NCBI RefSeq assembly: GCF_002878395.1
Contig: NC_061119.1
Span: 46,447,131 to 46,511,130 of the forward strand
Reading direction: 5' to 3'
From: Capsicum annuum
Lineage: Eukaryota > Streptophyta > Magnoliopsida > Solanales > Solanaceae
DNA length: 64,000 nt
A model generated the notes under the pieces. That model did no database searches, was not told where the DNA came from, and saw only the letters and a program-made list of their open reading frames with translations. The position numbers and the translations under genes are program-made. The number at the start of each line of letters is the position of its first letter. Positions within the stretch are counted from its first letter, which is position 1. Positions 1 to 12,712 of this stretch are shown here, piece by piece.

Positions 1-456
1 ACCAAATAGCCTTGGAGGTGGACCATCATGTTCCCTTCTATTCCTTCTGAATGCATTGGACCATTATGTTTCCTTCTATTCGTTCTGAAAGTATTTTTGA
101 GTCTCCTAAATTCATGATCAGGTGGCAAGAAAAAACAATGACAATCAAGCCATGAATTTTTCCTGCCATGTCTCAATGTGAAAGATTTTGTTTTTTCCAT
201 GCAGTATGGAAAAGACAACTTTCAAGTTGTCATCCACCCAAACAATATTCCATAAGCAGGAAAATCATTAACAACCCATATTAGATATGCACGCAGATTG
301 AAATTCTATTTATGTTAGATATCCCAAGTTCCCCTCATGCCATAAAATTTGAAGTTCATCGATCAAAGATTGCAAGTAGATATCTATTTCAATTTTTGGA
401 TTACGCGAGCTAGGAATAACACAATTCAGATATATATATAGGGACTAGTCATCAAC
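1..456 (-). pseudogene. TNP2-type CACTA transposase, downstream fragment
   Basis: Read on the minus strand from 456 leftward, this continues the transposase fragment at 7715-8765. It has the pattern of a TNP2 catalytic region: a stretch IPSSRNPKIEIDIYL followed by LIDELQILWHEG, then a region resembling the segment with LKVVFSILHGKNK, and a TWQEKF-like stretch. There are several in-frame stops and frame changes, so no protein can be made. The two halves meet exactly at the LTR element's target duplication (tcaac), which shows they were once contiguous. The rest of the gene lies off the left edge. Confidence 0.75.
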
Positions 457-3400
457 TGTAATGCCCCGATTTTCTGAACCAAAATGCTACACGATGCTCA
501 TGACCTCGAAGGACCACAAGCTAACCCATGACTGATATCTGTAACTGCAAACTGTATAATATCTCATAAAATATGTGAAAACATGAACTGTAAGGCCATT
601 AGGCTCAATACTAATACATATTTGAAAAATATGGTATAACAATACCAAAAAGGAACATAAATACTGAAGTCTGAACATCTAATCTGACATCTAGTCTGAA
701 AGCCTCTAACTAAACTGAATAAGGAGTTGATGGGACATGTCCCCAACTAACTCCAACTACTGAAATAAACTAAAAACTGAAATAGAAATGAAATCATCAT
801 GTCCTCGAAGGATGAGGACTTATGTCTAACTCTGACTGCTGATCCTACAATTTACTGTTGATTTGGAGCTCATACCTCTAAACCTATGGTGTAACATAAG
901 AGAAAGCACCATAGCACAAATGCACTAGTATGTCTGAATTTACTGAGTATACGAGTGAGGTAGGCTAAATGCAAAGGGTTATATGCATGAAAAATACTAA
1001 CTGATATGAACGTGAGAATACATACATGCATACGTAACTGGAACTGAACTCATGGAGATACTGACTACTGAGTCTAAATACTGACAACATGAGTGTACAG
1101 ATAATGAGATTTTAAAAGACTGAGTTTACTGATATTGATATGTAAATCACTAATAAGTGATGGATCTGATACTGTATTACTGAATACTGGGAGACTAATA
1201 CTATATTGCTAATAAAGGAATGATTGTTTCTGACAGTTTGAATTATGAAGAACTGGTCTGATTGACTGTATCTGACAGTCCTGAAGCTGAGTACTGATAG
1301 CATGAGTTTTGATAACTATTGTGATTGATAGCATAAATGACTGTAACTAACAGTCCATAAATCTGAAGGAAACTATCTGAGTTCAATTCTATTTCTGAGT
1401 TGACTGTATCTGACAGTCCTGATATACTGAAATCTAAAGAACTATCTGAGTTCTTTACTAAGACTGGGTAGCTATAGCTGACAGTCCTAAAATCTGTAAC
1501 TGAAACTGTGGGAAGTAGTTATCTAATGGACATGCCCCAAATACTCTATAATAGCTAAGCTGGGGTCCAATCTCTGCCCCGACTGGAGGGGTGTCAATAC
1601 CGCGCCACTAGTAAGGACAGCTGTGAGAACCCTATACTGGCAGGTACTCAATGAGAACGGTGGGAACCCTAAACCGACGGGTTAAGCCACCTCATCAACC
1701 CTAATCTAACGGGTTAAGATGTCTCAACCTACGCTGGCTACGTAGTTCTGGAACACAAGGATGAATACTAAGAATCACTCCCTGAACTGGCGGGTGAGTT
1801 CCCATTCTTGGGTTCACTCGGTGCTAACTTCTACTCCCATCTGAAGGACACTGAACTGAATAACTAAGCTAAACTAAATAACTGAACTGAACTGATTAGC
1901 TGAACTGATACTGATTAACTGGACTGATACTAGTGGTATTGTTTAGCAGAGCTAAACTAAGTGTACTGGATTTCAAGGACTGATGGAATGTACTGAGTTC
2001 TGAGGACTGGTTGAGAGTACTGAAGTTACTGAGATTGACTGTGAATACTGAGGTTGTTGAGGTTACTGAGCACTGAGATTACTGAGATTACTGGACTACT
2101 GAGATTACTGAGATTTCTGAGTTTTCCTGAGTCATATGACTAACTGAAATCTATAGATCATGGCTTGACTGAGAGTATCGTGAAAACATGACATGGCTCA
2201 AGGCACACAGCTATATTTTTCTGGTACAAGTACCCCCAGGACTCAATGGAAGAAAACTGACGTAACTTGAATTTCTCTAGTACACGACCATCAATAACAA
2301 TCCATAATACATGAGTGGGGGATTTCATAAAGTACATGGTCATCATAATATCTATCATGAATAGGAATGCTTATAATCAAGTCAGAAATCTCTTGGAGAT
2401 ATTAAAATTCATGTATTTATTCAACTTCTCAAACATGGTAGGAAAAGCATGGATATAATTTGCATACATAATTCATATCTTCATCATCATACATGTTTCA
2501 TGCCACTACCATAAGGATACATAATTAGCATAGAAATTCATATTGAAGTGTATAGCTAACCTGAACTTGTTATTTAGATATCATGAAATCATGTAAATAT
2601 GAAGTTCTAACATACTAGGCATTTTATCGAACACCTTGCATGCATTCTTTAAGGCATAGGTGGATTTCATACTTGCATTCTATCAATCCATCTAAAGATC
2701 ATGTTTTTCAACTAACAACATAACTTTCATGAGATATACAGTCATGATACTATTATATAGAAAAACAAACAAGCATCAATATGGGTATGATCATATCACC
2801 ACAATCAACCAAGCTTTTGTATTTTAAAGATTGATTCTTGAACTCCATGGACGAAAGGAATCCGTCGATGAACACTACGCATACCTTGGAAGGGAGGTTC
2901 TTGATGATTGATGGAGGAATTTCCTTGAAATTTGATCTTCAATCTTGATTGTGCAACCCTAGTTGTTTTTCTCCTATGGAGCTCTTGGATGATGAGCTTT
3001 GAGATGTTAATAGGGTTTTAATGTGTTTAGAAGCTATATATTTTGTAGGGTTAAGTTTAGGGACGTGTAAGGAGTGTTAAAAGACTTAATTACATTCAAA
3101 ATAACTCAAAACGGAGTGTTTTGGGCATTGGAACTGACTTAGACGGCGCCTAACCAATCACCTAAGTTTGGTTGGGCGGCGCCTAACCAATCGCCTATCC
3201 TTACTGTCTCTCACGAAAATAGGCATAACTTTTTGCTCGGGTATTAGATTAAGGCAAAATTGGTATCGTTGGAAAGCTAATTCAATTATCTACAATTTTG
3301 TGGTAGAAATATGCAGAAATACCACATTAACATTGATTTATACTCGTTCAAAGATGATCCTTGCAAAATCAAATACTAAAACTTGATGGATTCAAAAACT

Positions 3401-3576
3401 CTTAGCTTGTATTACCTTAAGTGACTCATATGAACATCCTTAATGTATCATAAGCTATCTTATAGCTAGGATACTCATTGTAAGTCATGCACTAAAATGC
3501 TACTCATAGGATAGGAGATTTCATACATAGATAAAAATGGTTCGTCTCCTAGCTTAGAAACATACGGGGTATTACA
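457..3576 (-). repeat. 3' LTR (3120 bp) of the non-autonomous element
   Basis: This is the long version of the LTR, with TG..CA ends. It holds repeated GACTGT-n5-ACAGTC palindromes (1264-1280, 1339-1355, 1402-1418), short inverted modules of the form aaccc..gggtt near 1620-1720, and many ctgag/tactgag repeats at 1860-2130. A GC-rich hairpin lies at 3170-3188, about 390 bp from the LTR's own 5' end. A minus-strand TATA-like stretch (atatatag) lies near 3036. The stretch 457-2360 is absent from the partner LTR at 6390-7709, and the partner has about 120 bp near 6445-6560 that this one lacks. Confidence 0.8.
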
Positions 3577-6389
3577 ATATCCCCCCCTTGGGAACATTCG
3601 TCCTCAAATGGAAATTAAATGAAGCGGGAGAGATGATAAGATGAAGTACGTACAAGACATACACTACTGAAACATGGGTTCATGACTGGCATGACTGAAA
3701 GTTGAGCACAACATACTGAACATGTATATCTGATGCATGGGAAGCTGATTCATGAATATAAGACTGAGGATTCTAATAAAGTAAGTTTTCTCAAAATGAG
3801 AATGCATATCTAATGCACAACTGAAAGGCTAAATCCATGAATATCTGATCCATGATTATATGACTGACATAATACATGAATGCATGACTGAAAGTACTAA
3901 TGAGCTAATCACACATATCTGATGCATGAATTCAAGACTAAACTTACTCATGAACATACAATGGTAAAGGTATCAAGTTTGAACTAAAAACTGAGCATGG
4001 AACTAAATACCAAGTTTGGCACTAAACTATGAACATGAGAACGAGTAAGTTTAAGGAAAACTGTTACCTTGAACTGATAATACCGATAAGTTTGAGATTA
4101 ATTTCTCCATATGCATGATCGGAAACATGAGAACACAACTAAGTCTGGGACATGGTAGATATACTGAATATCATGTTCTGAACTGAATATTGAAAACATG
4201 GCATACGTCTGAAGTTGGAGTTTGAGGGTTAACTTATGAGTACCCCTTCTTCAAACTGGATTCATCAAAAGAAAATAGAGCAGCATGTTTATGTCATGAA
4301 ATTTTGGAGATATGATGTATCTCCCCCTTAGGACACTATGTCCCTCAAAGGATACTGACTTGGATGAGCTACTGAGGGAAATTGAGGCGATGCGCAAAAC
4401 ACCTAGGAATTGAGTCATGACTGAATAGCTAGGATCTGAAACTGAGACATGATACATGAACTGGGCTGAACACGGGGGCATAAATACACTAACTTATCTA
4501 ATTAACTGAATAACTGATAGTTGAGTACTAGATCTGCAAAGCTAAACTGTACTTAGTTTGAATAGTTGGGCTGAGATTTTTGAGTTTTATGCATAGGAGA
4601 TAAGGACTAACTAAGTAGAATGAGGTATCTAAGCATGGATTCATGAAGTCTGTATTATTTTTGAATGCGAGACCAAGCGTATGATATGGCTCTGAGGTAT
4701 TCTATAAACTGGGTTACTGCAACACTGATAACTGAGTACTGACAACCTGAATGCTATGGTAAAGCATGTCTGGAACTGAACTGAATTTCAAAGCTGGCTA
4801 CTGAACTAAAGATGACATTATAACTAAGCCTATAGCTAGTACAGAAGTATTGAATTCAAGGACTGAACACTGATTACTGAGTGTTGGATACTGAAACTAT
4901 AATTGAGTTGGGAACTGAGTTTTTGATGGCTACATGCTGGGGACTGACATAAGTTAAGGATTTAAATGTACACTTACACTTTGTACTTTCCAACTTCTAA
5001 ATACAACCCCTTTCTAGACACTTACTTGTACATTTATCATGATATTCAAGCCTATCTTCACAACTACACCCTCGTGCAAAGTAAGCATGCAACAATCTTC
5101 TCTTATCTAAACAACTGCTCATCACTACACTGTTCCATAAGGAGAGCTAACTGGAGGAGTAAATCAAGAGGACCTGAAACATGAATAAATACAAACTAAA
5201 CTTAACACATGACTGAAACTTAAGGAATAAAATATCAATAGTTTGGATTTACTAATAAGGTCTGAACTGAGGATATACATGACATAGTCTAAATGTATCT
5301 GATCTGTAGAGGCATAGCATGAGTCATGGAAGCTAAGTATACTGGAAAGCATGATATGCGTACATGAGTCATGAGCTTTATGACCTGAGTCTAGAGTTTT
5401 CTGTACTCGTGGGACATGATTCGAATACTGAGAGAGCTGGAACTGAACCGCTTATACTGGGAACTGAAGGCGCACATAATCCCATGGAAAGTGTGTGAAA
5501 GTAGATTGTTCTCATGGAACATGACTCGTACTGTGGAGTAAAAGGGACTCCTTATGTTGGAAATTGAATTCATACATGATTATAGTTCGTGACCATAAAG
5601 TTGGTATGCAATGCCTGAGTTGGTCTCGTGATAGCTGAAGTGAAAAACTCTACTCTGAGATGAGAATGGGTCTGGAATTGTCTTCCCTTCCTGCTTTCTA
5701 TACATACTGGCTCTACTACTGAAATCTAAGGGCCTGGCTTAGGTACTTGATCTACCATCACATACCTACATTATGTTCAACACCTGTCTGTCTTACTAAA
5801 CACATCCTCTGATTTTGTTTCCTCATATACTGCTAATATCACATTCACACCTTCATGCTTAATTTTGAGTCAATAAACTTAAGTGTTTAGCTCGTACTGT
5901 TCAAGCCTACTGATCTAATCCCCATGAATACATAATATGATCAAATAGAATAATCCTATCCTAACTCTACTACTGCTAAACTTCTGGGTTCAAGAATGAG
6001 TTCTCATGATCATGAATAAAATCTGTACGACCTTGGAACAATAATGAACTGATGGGATACTGTTTGAGTCTGTTGCTAATCGCATAACTGACTGTAGGGA
6101 CTATCTGAGAAAGCCCTGTCTTTAGGACTTTAAACTTCACTGTTTCTATTACCTTGAAAGTAAGGTAAAGTGAACATGAGGGGTGCATGATATGAATCTA
6201 CATGGTTTCCTTAAAGAAACTTGTTATAGCACGATCTTGAGACATGAAAGAAGGGAAACTGTTCCTAAAACATCTCATAGCCTCTTGCACATAAGTGTGG
6301 TGCACAACACGCCCACGTACTAGACTCTACTTGATGCAGCTTTCAGAATTCCTAGGACACTGTTGAACCTTAGACTCTGATACCAAGTT
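3577..6389 (-). other. Non-coding interior of the LTR element, with primer site and purine tract
   Basis: On the minus strand the primer-binding site TGGTATCAGAGTCT (complement of 6372-6385) follows the 5' LTR directly and matches the usual tRNA-Met initiator primer site. The polypurine tract (complement of about 3580-3592, AAGGGGGGG) precedes the 3' LTR. I see no gag, protease, reverse transcriptase or integrase motif on either strand; the short open frames here have no recognisable content. The interior aligns by eye with 60579-63824 (for example the catgatacatgaac segment near 4450 and near 61330), which shows that the non-coding interior is a family property and not decay of one copy. Confidence 0.75.
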
Positions 6390-7709
6390 TGTAACACGCC
6401 GATTCGCTGAATCGGAATGCTTATAATCAAGTCATAAATCTCATATTCTAATATCATGGGCATTCCGACAACATATACTATTCATAGCAAGGGCATGAAA
6501 ACCATTCAAGCATAAGGGAACGGCAACATGTAACATATACTTCATATTGTAATGATTTTGGGATATTAAACTTCATGTATTTATTCAACATCTCAAACAT
6601 GGTAGGAAAAGCATGGATATAATTTGCATACATAATTCATATCTTCATCATCATATATGCTTCATGCCACTACCATAAGAATACATAATTAGCATGGAAA
6701 TTTATATTGAAGTGTATAGCTAATATGAACTTGTTATTTAGATATCATGAAATCATGTAAATATGAAGTTCTAACATACTAGGCATTTTATCGAACACCT
6801 TGCATGCATTCTTTAAGGCACAGATGGATTTCATACTTGCATTCTATCAATCCATCTAAAGATCATGTTTTTCAACTAACAACATAACTTTCATGAGATA
6901 TACAGTCACGATACTATTATATAGCAAAACAAACAAGCATCAATATGGGTATGATCATATCACCACAATCAACCAAGCTTTTGTATTTTAAAGATTGATT
7001 CTTGAACTACACGGACGAAAGGAATCCGTCTATGAACACTACGCATACCTTGGAAGGGAGGTTCTTGATGATTGACGGAGAAATTTTCTTAAAATTTGAT
7101 CTTCAAGCTTGATTGTGCAACCCTAGTTGTTTTTTCTCCTATGGTGCTCTTGGATGATGAGCTTTGAGATGTTAATAGGGTTGTAATGTGTTTAGAAGCT
7201 ATATATTTTGTAGGGTTAAGTTTAGGGACGTGTAAGGAGTGTTAAAAGACTTAATTACCCTCAAAATAAATCAAAACGGAGTGTTTTTGGCATTGGAACT
7301 GACTTAGGCGGCGCCTAAGTTTGGTTGGGCGGCGCCTAACCAATCGCCTATCCTTACTGTCTCTCACGAAAATGGGCATAACTTTTCGGTTGGGTATTGG
7401 ATTAAGGAGAAATTGGTATTGTTGGAAAGCTAATTCAGTAGAAATATGTAGAATACCACATTAACATCAAGTTATACTCATTCAAAGATGACCCTTACAA
7501 AATCGAACACTAAAACTTGATAGATTCAAAAACTCTTAGCATGTATTACCTTAAGTGACTCATATAAACATGCTTAATGTATCATAAGTTATCTTATTGC
7601 TAGGATACTCATTGTAAGTCATGTACTAAAATGCTACTCACGGGATGGGAGATTTCATACGTAGTAAAAATGGTTCGTCTCCTAGCTTAGAAACATACGG
7701 GGTATTACA
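6390..7709 (-). repeat. 5' LTR (1320 bp, internally deleted) of the non-autonomous element
   Basis: It starts TGTAACACGCC and ends GGTATTACA. It matches 2360-3576 of the partner LTR closely (shared runs around 2404/6553, 2580/6730 and 2840/6990), but after about 25 bp at its left end it jumps over the sequence equivalent to 457-2360. A perfect hairpin CTTAGGC-GGC-GCCTAAG lies at 7303-7319. The deletion removes the block rich in GACTGT palindromes, so only the 3' LTR keeps it. Confidence 0.8.
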
Positions 7710-7714
7710 TCAAC

Positions 7715-8765
7715 AATTTAGGAGGAAGATTATACAGGGTGATAAATATAGGCCAACATGAATATGGCGCAGCACCAACTGAAAAATGAGAGAAATCATC
7801 TGCACATAATCCCAAACAAATATTTCGTGGCTCATCTGCAAAATCTAGATAAGTTGCATCAAAATTCTTTCAAGCCTCTTCAGCAAATGGATGACACATA
7901 ACACCAGTGGGCCTTCTATTTTCACTGCCATTTTATATGAGGAGTTGAGCTGTTTGAAGCATGCAACCTCTTCAACCTTGGTATTAGAGATAAATAAGGC
8001 ATCGCCTTAATAGCAATTTTATTTTCACTACAACCATGCTTATATCGAGGATGCTGACAAAGCTTACAGGACTCCAGGTTAGCATATTCCTTAAAGTATA
8101 ACATGCAGCCATTTTCATAATAATTAATTCTAATCGGGGAGAGACCTAACTTTGACACCAATCTTTTTGCCTTATAGAGAGAATCAGGAACCTCCAAGTC
8201 GGGGTTAACTAACTCTTTAATAAGGTCTGTCATTGAGTCCATTCCTCCTTTAGCAATATTCCAGTTAGATGTAATACTTAATAATCTAATAGCAACAGAC
8301 AAATAAGAGTACGAACACCCATCAAACAAAGGATGCCTACAAGCAAGCAATTGTTCATAGAATTTGCCCGATTCTATATTAGGAACATCTTCGATATTTT
8401 CCCTAAATTCACCCCCGTGTTGCATCCTAAAAGCGTCGTGCACCATTTTTGTCATTCTAGTATCTTGATATTCATTATGCCCTGCAGACCTACTACTTTC
8501 TCCAACAACAAAGTGATTTTGCTCAATATCACCATCAATAGTACGCAATCTTAAAAAGTCCTCGTAAAACCCCATTCTATAAAAATGTTCCTTCACAACT
8601 TCTTCTTTTAAAAGATTTATACCATCACATTTAACACAAGTACAACAAATAGCCCAAAAACGTTACCAAACATCAAGTGTCTAAGCATGTTCAACAAATC
8701 GTCTGACACCTTCAACAAATTCCTCCCTAAGACCCATTCTATTATCATTATTCCTTTGATATATC
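7715..8765 (-). pseudogene. TNP2-type CACTA transposase, N-terminal fragment
   Basis: The longest open stretch, 8596-7922, encodes 224 codons with hallmarks of the plant TNP2 transposase family: FYEDFLRLRTIDGD near the start, YYENGCMLYFKEY, then a CKLCQHPRYK zinc-binding-like motif and IPRLKRLHAS. Upstream, complement of 8600-8760 reads as a decayed transposase-associated domain (MGLREEFVEGVRRFVEHA, then CCTCVKCDG) interrupted by stops. Downstream, complement of 7715-7920 continues in another frame with AAPYSCWPIF and a region corresponding to the family's LTLYNLPP segment. It is cut at 7714 by the LTR element and resumes at 456. It is a pseudogene with at least one frameshift (near 7920) and two stops near 8650-8690. 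Confidence 0.85.
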
Positions 8766-8889
8766 TAGCTATAATCAGGTTACATCTACACAATCAATCA
8801 GATCCAACTAATTAGATCAAGTCACAAAAAGTTTACATATCAAGTACATAAATTTAAAATGAAAAAGTACCTACATCATAATCAATTTC

Positions 8890-10620
8890 AAGTGACTAAG
8901 TCTCCTCCTAAAACATTAAACTAAACCACATTCAAAATAAAAATTCACATTTCAAGTACCTAAACTTCAACATTTTCAACTCACTAAGTCATCACCCAAG
9001 TCACCAAACTAAACCACATTCAAAATAAAATTCACCTTTAAAGTACCTACACTTTATTAATTTGAAGTGACTAAGTCACCTACCAAGTCACCAAACTTAA
9101 CTATATTCAAAACAAAAAATTCACCTTTAAAGTACCTACACTTGGTAATTTCAACTCACTAAGTTATCCCCCAAGTCACCAAACTAAACCACATTCAAAA
9201 TAAAAATTCACCTTTAAAGAACCTACACTTTATCAATTTGAAGTGACTAAATCACCTACCAAGTCACCACACTAAACCACATTCAAAACAAAAAATTCAC
9301 CTTTAAAGTACCTACACTTAGTAAATTTTAACCCACTAAGTCATCACCTAAGTCACCAAACTAAACCACATTCAAAATAAAAAATCACTTTTAAAAGTAC
9401 CTACACTTTATCAATTTGAAGTGACTAAGTCACCTACCAAGACACCAAACTAAACCACATTCAAAACAAAAAATTCACCTTTAAAGTACCTACACTTAGT
9501 AAATTTCAACTCACTAAGTCATTACCCAAGTCACCAAACTAAGCCACATTCAAAACAAAAAATCACCTTTAAAGTACCTACACTTTATCTATTTGAAGTG
9601 ACTAAGTCACCTACCAAGTCAGCAAATTAAACCACATTCAAAATAAAATTCAACTTTAAAGTACCTATACTTAGTAAATTTCAACTCACTAAGTCATCAC
9701 CCAAGTCACCAAACTAAACTACATTCAAAACAAAAATTCACCTTTAAAGTACCTACACTATATCAATTTGAAGTGACAAAGTCACCTACCAAGTCACCAA
9801 ACTAAACCACATTCAAAATAAAAAATTCACCTGTAAAGTACCTACACTTATTAAATTTCAACTCACTAAGTCATCACCCAAGCCACCAAACTAAACCACA
9901 TTCAAAACAAAAATTCACCTTTAAAGAACCACACGTTATCAATTTGAAGTGACTATGTCACCTACCAAGTCACCAAACTAAACCACATTGAAAACAAAAA
10001 ATTAACCTTAAAAGTACCTACACTTAGTAAATTTCAACTCACTAAGTCATGACCCAAGTTATCAAACTAAACCACATTTAAAATAAAAATTCACCTTTAA
10101 AGTACCTACAATTTATCAATTTGAAGTGACCAAGTCATCAAACTAAATCACATTCAATACAAAAAATTACATTTAATACAAAAAAATCAACTTTAAAGTA
10201 CCTACACTTGGTAAATTTCAGCTCACTAAGTCATCACCCAACTCACCTAACTAAATCACATTCAAAACAAAAATTCATCTTTAAAATACCTACACTTTAT
10301 CAATTTGATGTGGCTAAGTCACCTACCAAGTCACCAAACTAAACCACATTCAAAATAAAAAAAATCACCTTTAAAGTACCGACACTTGGTAAATTTCAAC
10401 TCACTAAGTCATGACCCAAGTCACCAAACTAAACCACATTCAAAACAAAAATTTTCATTTCAAGTATCTAAATTCAACATTTTCAAGTCACTAAGTCACC
10501 TCCTAAAACAACAAACTAAACTACCTTCAAAATGATAAATTCACATTTCAAGTACCTACACTTAATCAATTTCAAGTGACTAAGTCACCACCCAAGTCAC
10601 CAAAGTAAACCACATTCAAA
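8890..10620. repeat. 88-bp tandem repeats alternating in two forms (about 20 units)
   Basis: A unit containing ctaaaccacattcaaaa, then a(a)ttcacctttaaagtacctacact, recurs every 87-90 bp (for example starts at 8921, 9009, 9096, 9184 and 9272). Two versions alternate: one ends in tagtaaatttcaactcactaagtcatcacccaag, the other in ttatcaatttgaagtgactaagtcacctaccaag, giving a higher-order period of about 176 bp. It lies between the CACTA terminus and the transposase, so it is part of the element (leader, first intron or subterminal region). No ORF crosses it. Confidence 0.9.
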
Positions 10621-10829
10621 ATTATCAAGCATAGCAAAATTCACAATAAAAAATTCACATACAAGTACTCTTCAACAAAATTCAAAATAAAGTTCACCTT
10701 CAAACTAAGTAACTACACTTATTCACTTTCAAGCAACATATTCATTTATAGTATAATAAGTCAAACAATTGAACAAGTGTAAAAAAGACATGTACTAAAT
10801 TCAAACACATAAAGAGAACAACTCACAAG

Positions 10830-10990
10830 TTGAAGTCGCTGGAGAAGATGGTCGTCATCGTCGCCGTCTGTTTGGGGTCGCCGGAGAAGATCGCAATATG
10901 TGTTTGGGAGGATTTATGTGTTAAAGTGTGTGTTTGATGGATTTTGTGTGTGTGGTTGTGTTTGGACGGGATTTTGGTGTATGTTTTGTG
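10830..10990 (-). other. GC-richer island near the CACTA transcription start
   Basis: Against a very AT-rich background this stretch contains a duplicated cgctggagaagatggtcg / cgccggagaagatcgc motif and several CG dinucleotides, followed by gt-rich sequence. In plant CACTA elements the promoter and first exon lie just inside the terminal repeats, so this may be the 5' untranslated or first-exon region of the transposase transcript on the minus strand. No open frame here can be linked to the TNP2 fragment. The role is inferred from position only. Confidence 0.35.
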
Positions 10991-11055
10991 TGTTATTTTG
11001 TAGTACGGGTCAGGTCGGGGTAAAATTTAAATAATTTTTTAATTATTACGAAAAC

Positions 11056-11071
11056 CGACCACATGTGGTCG
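11056..11071. repeat. Perfect 16-bp palindrome CGACCACATGTGGTCG
   Basis: This is a single, perfectly self-complementary copy of the motif that is repeated near the CACTA terminus at 13190-13545. It marks the inner limit of the motif-bearing region, some 2.5 kb from the end. Confidence 0.8.
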
Positions 11072-11358
11072 ATTTTTTAAAAATTATTTTCGAAGTTAAA
11101 GTTTAATAAATTATAATTAAAAAATTAAAAAATAAGTTAATAAATTAAAATTAATTTTTAACAAATTAAAATTTGAATAAATTCTATAATATTTATAACA
11201 ACATCCAATTAATTTAATACAATTCGTATATATATAAATCAGATAAGTAGTTATTTTATCATCACATTAACACGAGTAGTATATTTTCTCAATCGTATAA
11301 TAAAATCAATGAATTTTACAAATTACAATAAATTTTTTGTTAATTAGCTTTTAAATAG

Positions 11359-11363
<5 letters not shown>

Positions 11364-11400
<37 letters not shown>
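11364..11400. repeat. (AT)n microsatellite
   Basis: An uninterrupted AT dinucleotide run of about 36 bp. A second, shorter AT run lies at about 12378-12400. Both are in the AT-rich interior of the CACTA end. Confidence 0.9.
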
Positions 11401-11402
<2 letters not shown>

Positions 11403-12270
11403 CATAATACTAATCTTACACTATTATAACTTCAACAACATACGTGTGTCTTCATTGATCCAAAATAGTATATCTATTTTCTCAATAGTATTATATATAT
11501 CAACATATCTTTCAAAATATTTTGATATATAGATTCAGTTATCGAGCTTTCAATTACTGCATACGTCACTACACAAGATATACGTATATATACATATATT
11601 CAATTGTCTATCAGCTTTCAAATACGTACTATAAACATCACATATACAATTTTACTACCCCATAATAATATACAACATATTTCACATATACTCAGATACA
11701 GAACTTGTAAGCGAAAAAACTTAAATTCACCTACAAAATTTGGTTGTCGTTCAAAATTCAAAATTCAAAGCAAATGGTAAGTATATGCCAGTTTCAAGAT
11801 TCAATTTTCTATCTTCCTCCCCTATTTCTTCCTCCCTCCCTCCATATATACCTCTTAATACTTGTCTTATATTATTACAACTTCAACAACATACGTGTGT
11901 CTACATTGACCCAAAATAGTATTTATATTTCCTCAATAGTATGATATATATCAACGTATCATTCAACTATATGTATATATACATATATTCAATTGTCTAT
12001 CAGCTTTCAAATACAGACTATAAACATCACATACACAATTTTACTATCACATAATAATATACAACGTATTTCACAAATACTCAGATAATTATCGATTAGT
12101 TTATCTTATGTCATTAATATACCTTCACTATATAATATGTATATACTATATATATACCTATGCATACACACACATGTACACACTATAGACTATATCAAGT
12201 TCTAAATACGTACTATATATATCACATACGTTCACGAGTATATTATCCAATAATATAATGCAACATATTT
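11397..12270. repeat. Diverged direct repeats, two long copies and one partial
   Basis: The sequence 11397-11700 (from ataacttcaacaacatacgtgtgtct to tacaacatatttcacatatactcagata) is repeated at about 11848-12090 with substitutions and small gaps. A shorter third relative lies at 12185-12290 (ctaaatacgtactata..atcacatac). The copies are in direct orientation with no coding potential. This looks like local segmental duplication inside the CACTA end. Confidence 0.7.
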
Positions 12271-12463
12271 CATGTATATACTCTAATGAGTGATCGATTA
12301 ATTATATTTGATTAGCTTAATTATATTCTACTAGGTTTTGACTACATCGTTCATCAAACAATCACTACATCATATTTATATATATATATATATATATATA
12401 AAGATATTTATATATATGAACTCTTGAATGTGTACTATATATATCACATCCACAAGTATATTA

Positions 12464-12712
12464 CTTCCTCCATTTCAAAAAGAATGACCTACTTTCCCTT
12501 GGCACAAAATTTAAGAATATAAAGAAAACTTTTGAATCTTGTGGCCTTAAATTAAAGTAGTGTCAAATCTACCAAAATGCTCGTTAATCATGTGGTCATA
12601 AACATGCCATGTAGAAAGTTGGAATTAAAGTATTGCCAAAAAAGGAAATGGGGCATTCTTTTTTAAATGGACTAAAAAGGAAAGTAGGTCATTCTTTTTT
12701 AAACGGAGGGAG
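12464..12712. mobile_element. Stowaway-type (Tc1/mariner) MITE
   Basis: Terminal inverted repeats read cttcctccatttcaaaaagaatg at the left and, reversed, ctccctccgtttaaaaaagaatg at the right, extending into gacctactttcc on both sides. The flanking dinucleotide is TA on each side (12462-12463 and 12713-12714), the Stowaway target duplication. The length is 249 bp with no coding capacity. It is nested in the CACTA element. Confidence 0.85.

Larger units (their letters stand above)
457..7709 (-). mobile_element. Non-autonomous long-LTR retrotransposon (LARD-like), complete with TSD
   Basis: The element begins TGTAAT at 457 and ends ATTACA at 7709, flanked by a 5-bp target duplication tcaac (452-456 and 7710-7714). 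On the minus strand the order is 5' LTR (7709-6390), a tRNA-Met-type primer site, a 2.8-kb interior with no ORF above about 76 codons, a purine tract, and the 3' LTR (3576-457). With no gag or pol it must have been mobilised in trans, most plausibly by a gypsy-type partner such as the one at 37-47 kb, whose right LTR is recognisably related. The same family recurs at 57637-64000. It is inserted in the CACTA transposase. Confidence 0.85.

Noticed and set aside
8890..10620. CRISPR-like array
   Set aside because: Units are contiguous 88-bp repeats without unique spacers, in a plant transposon.
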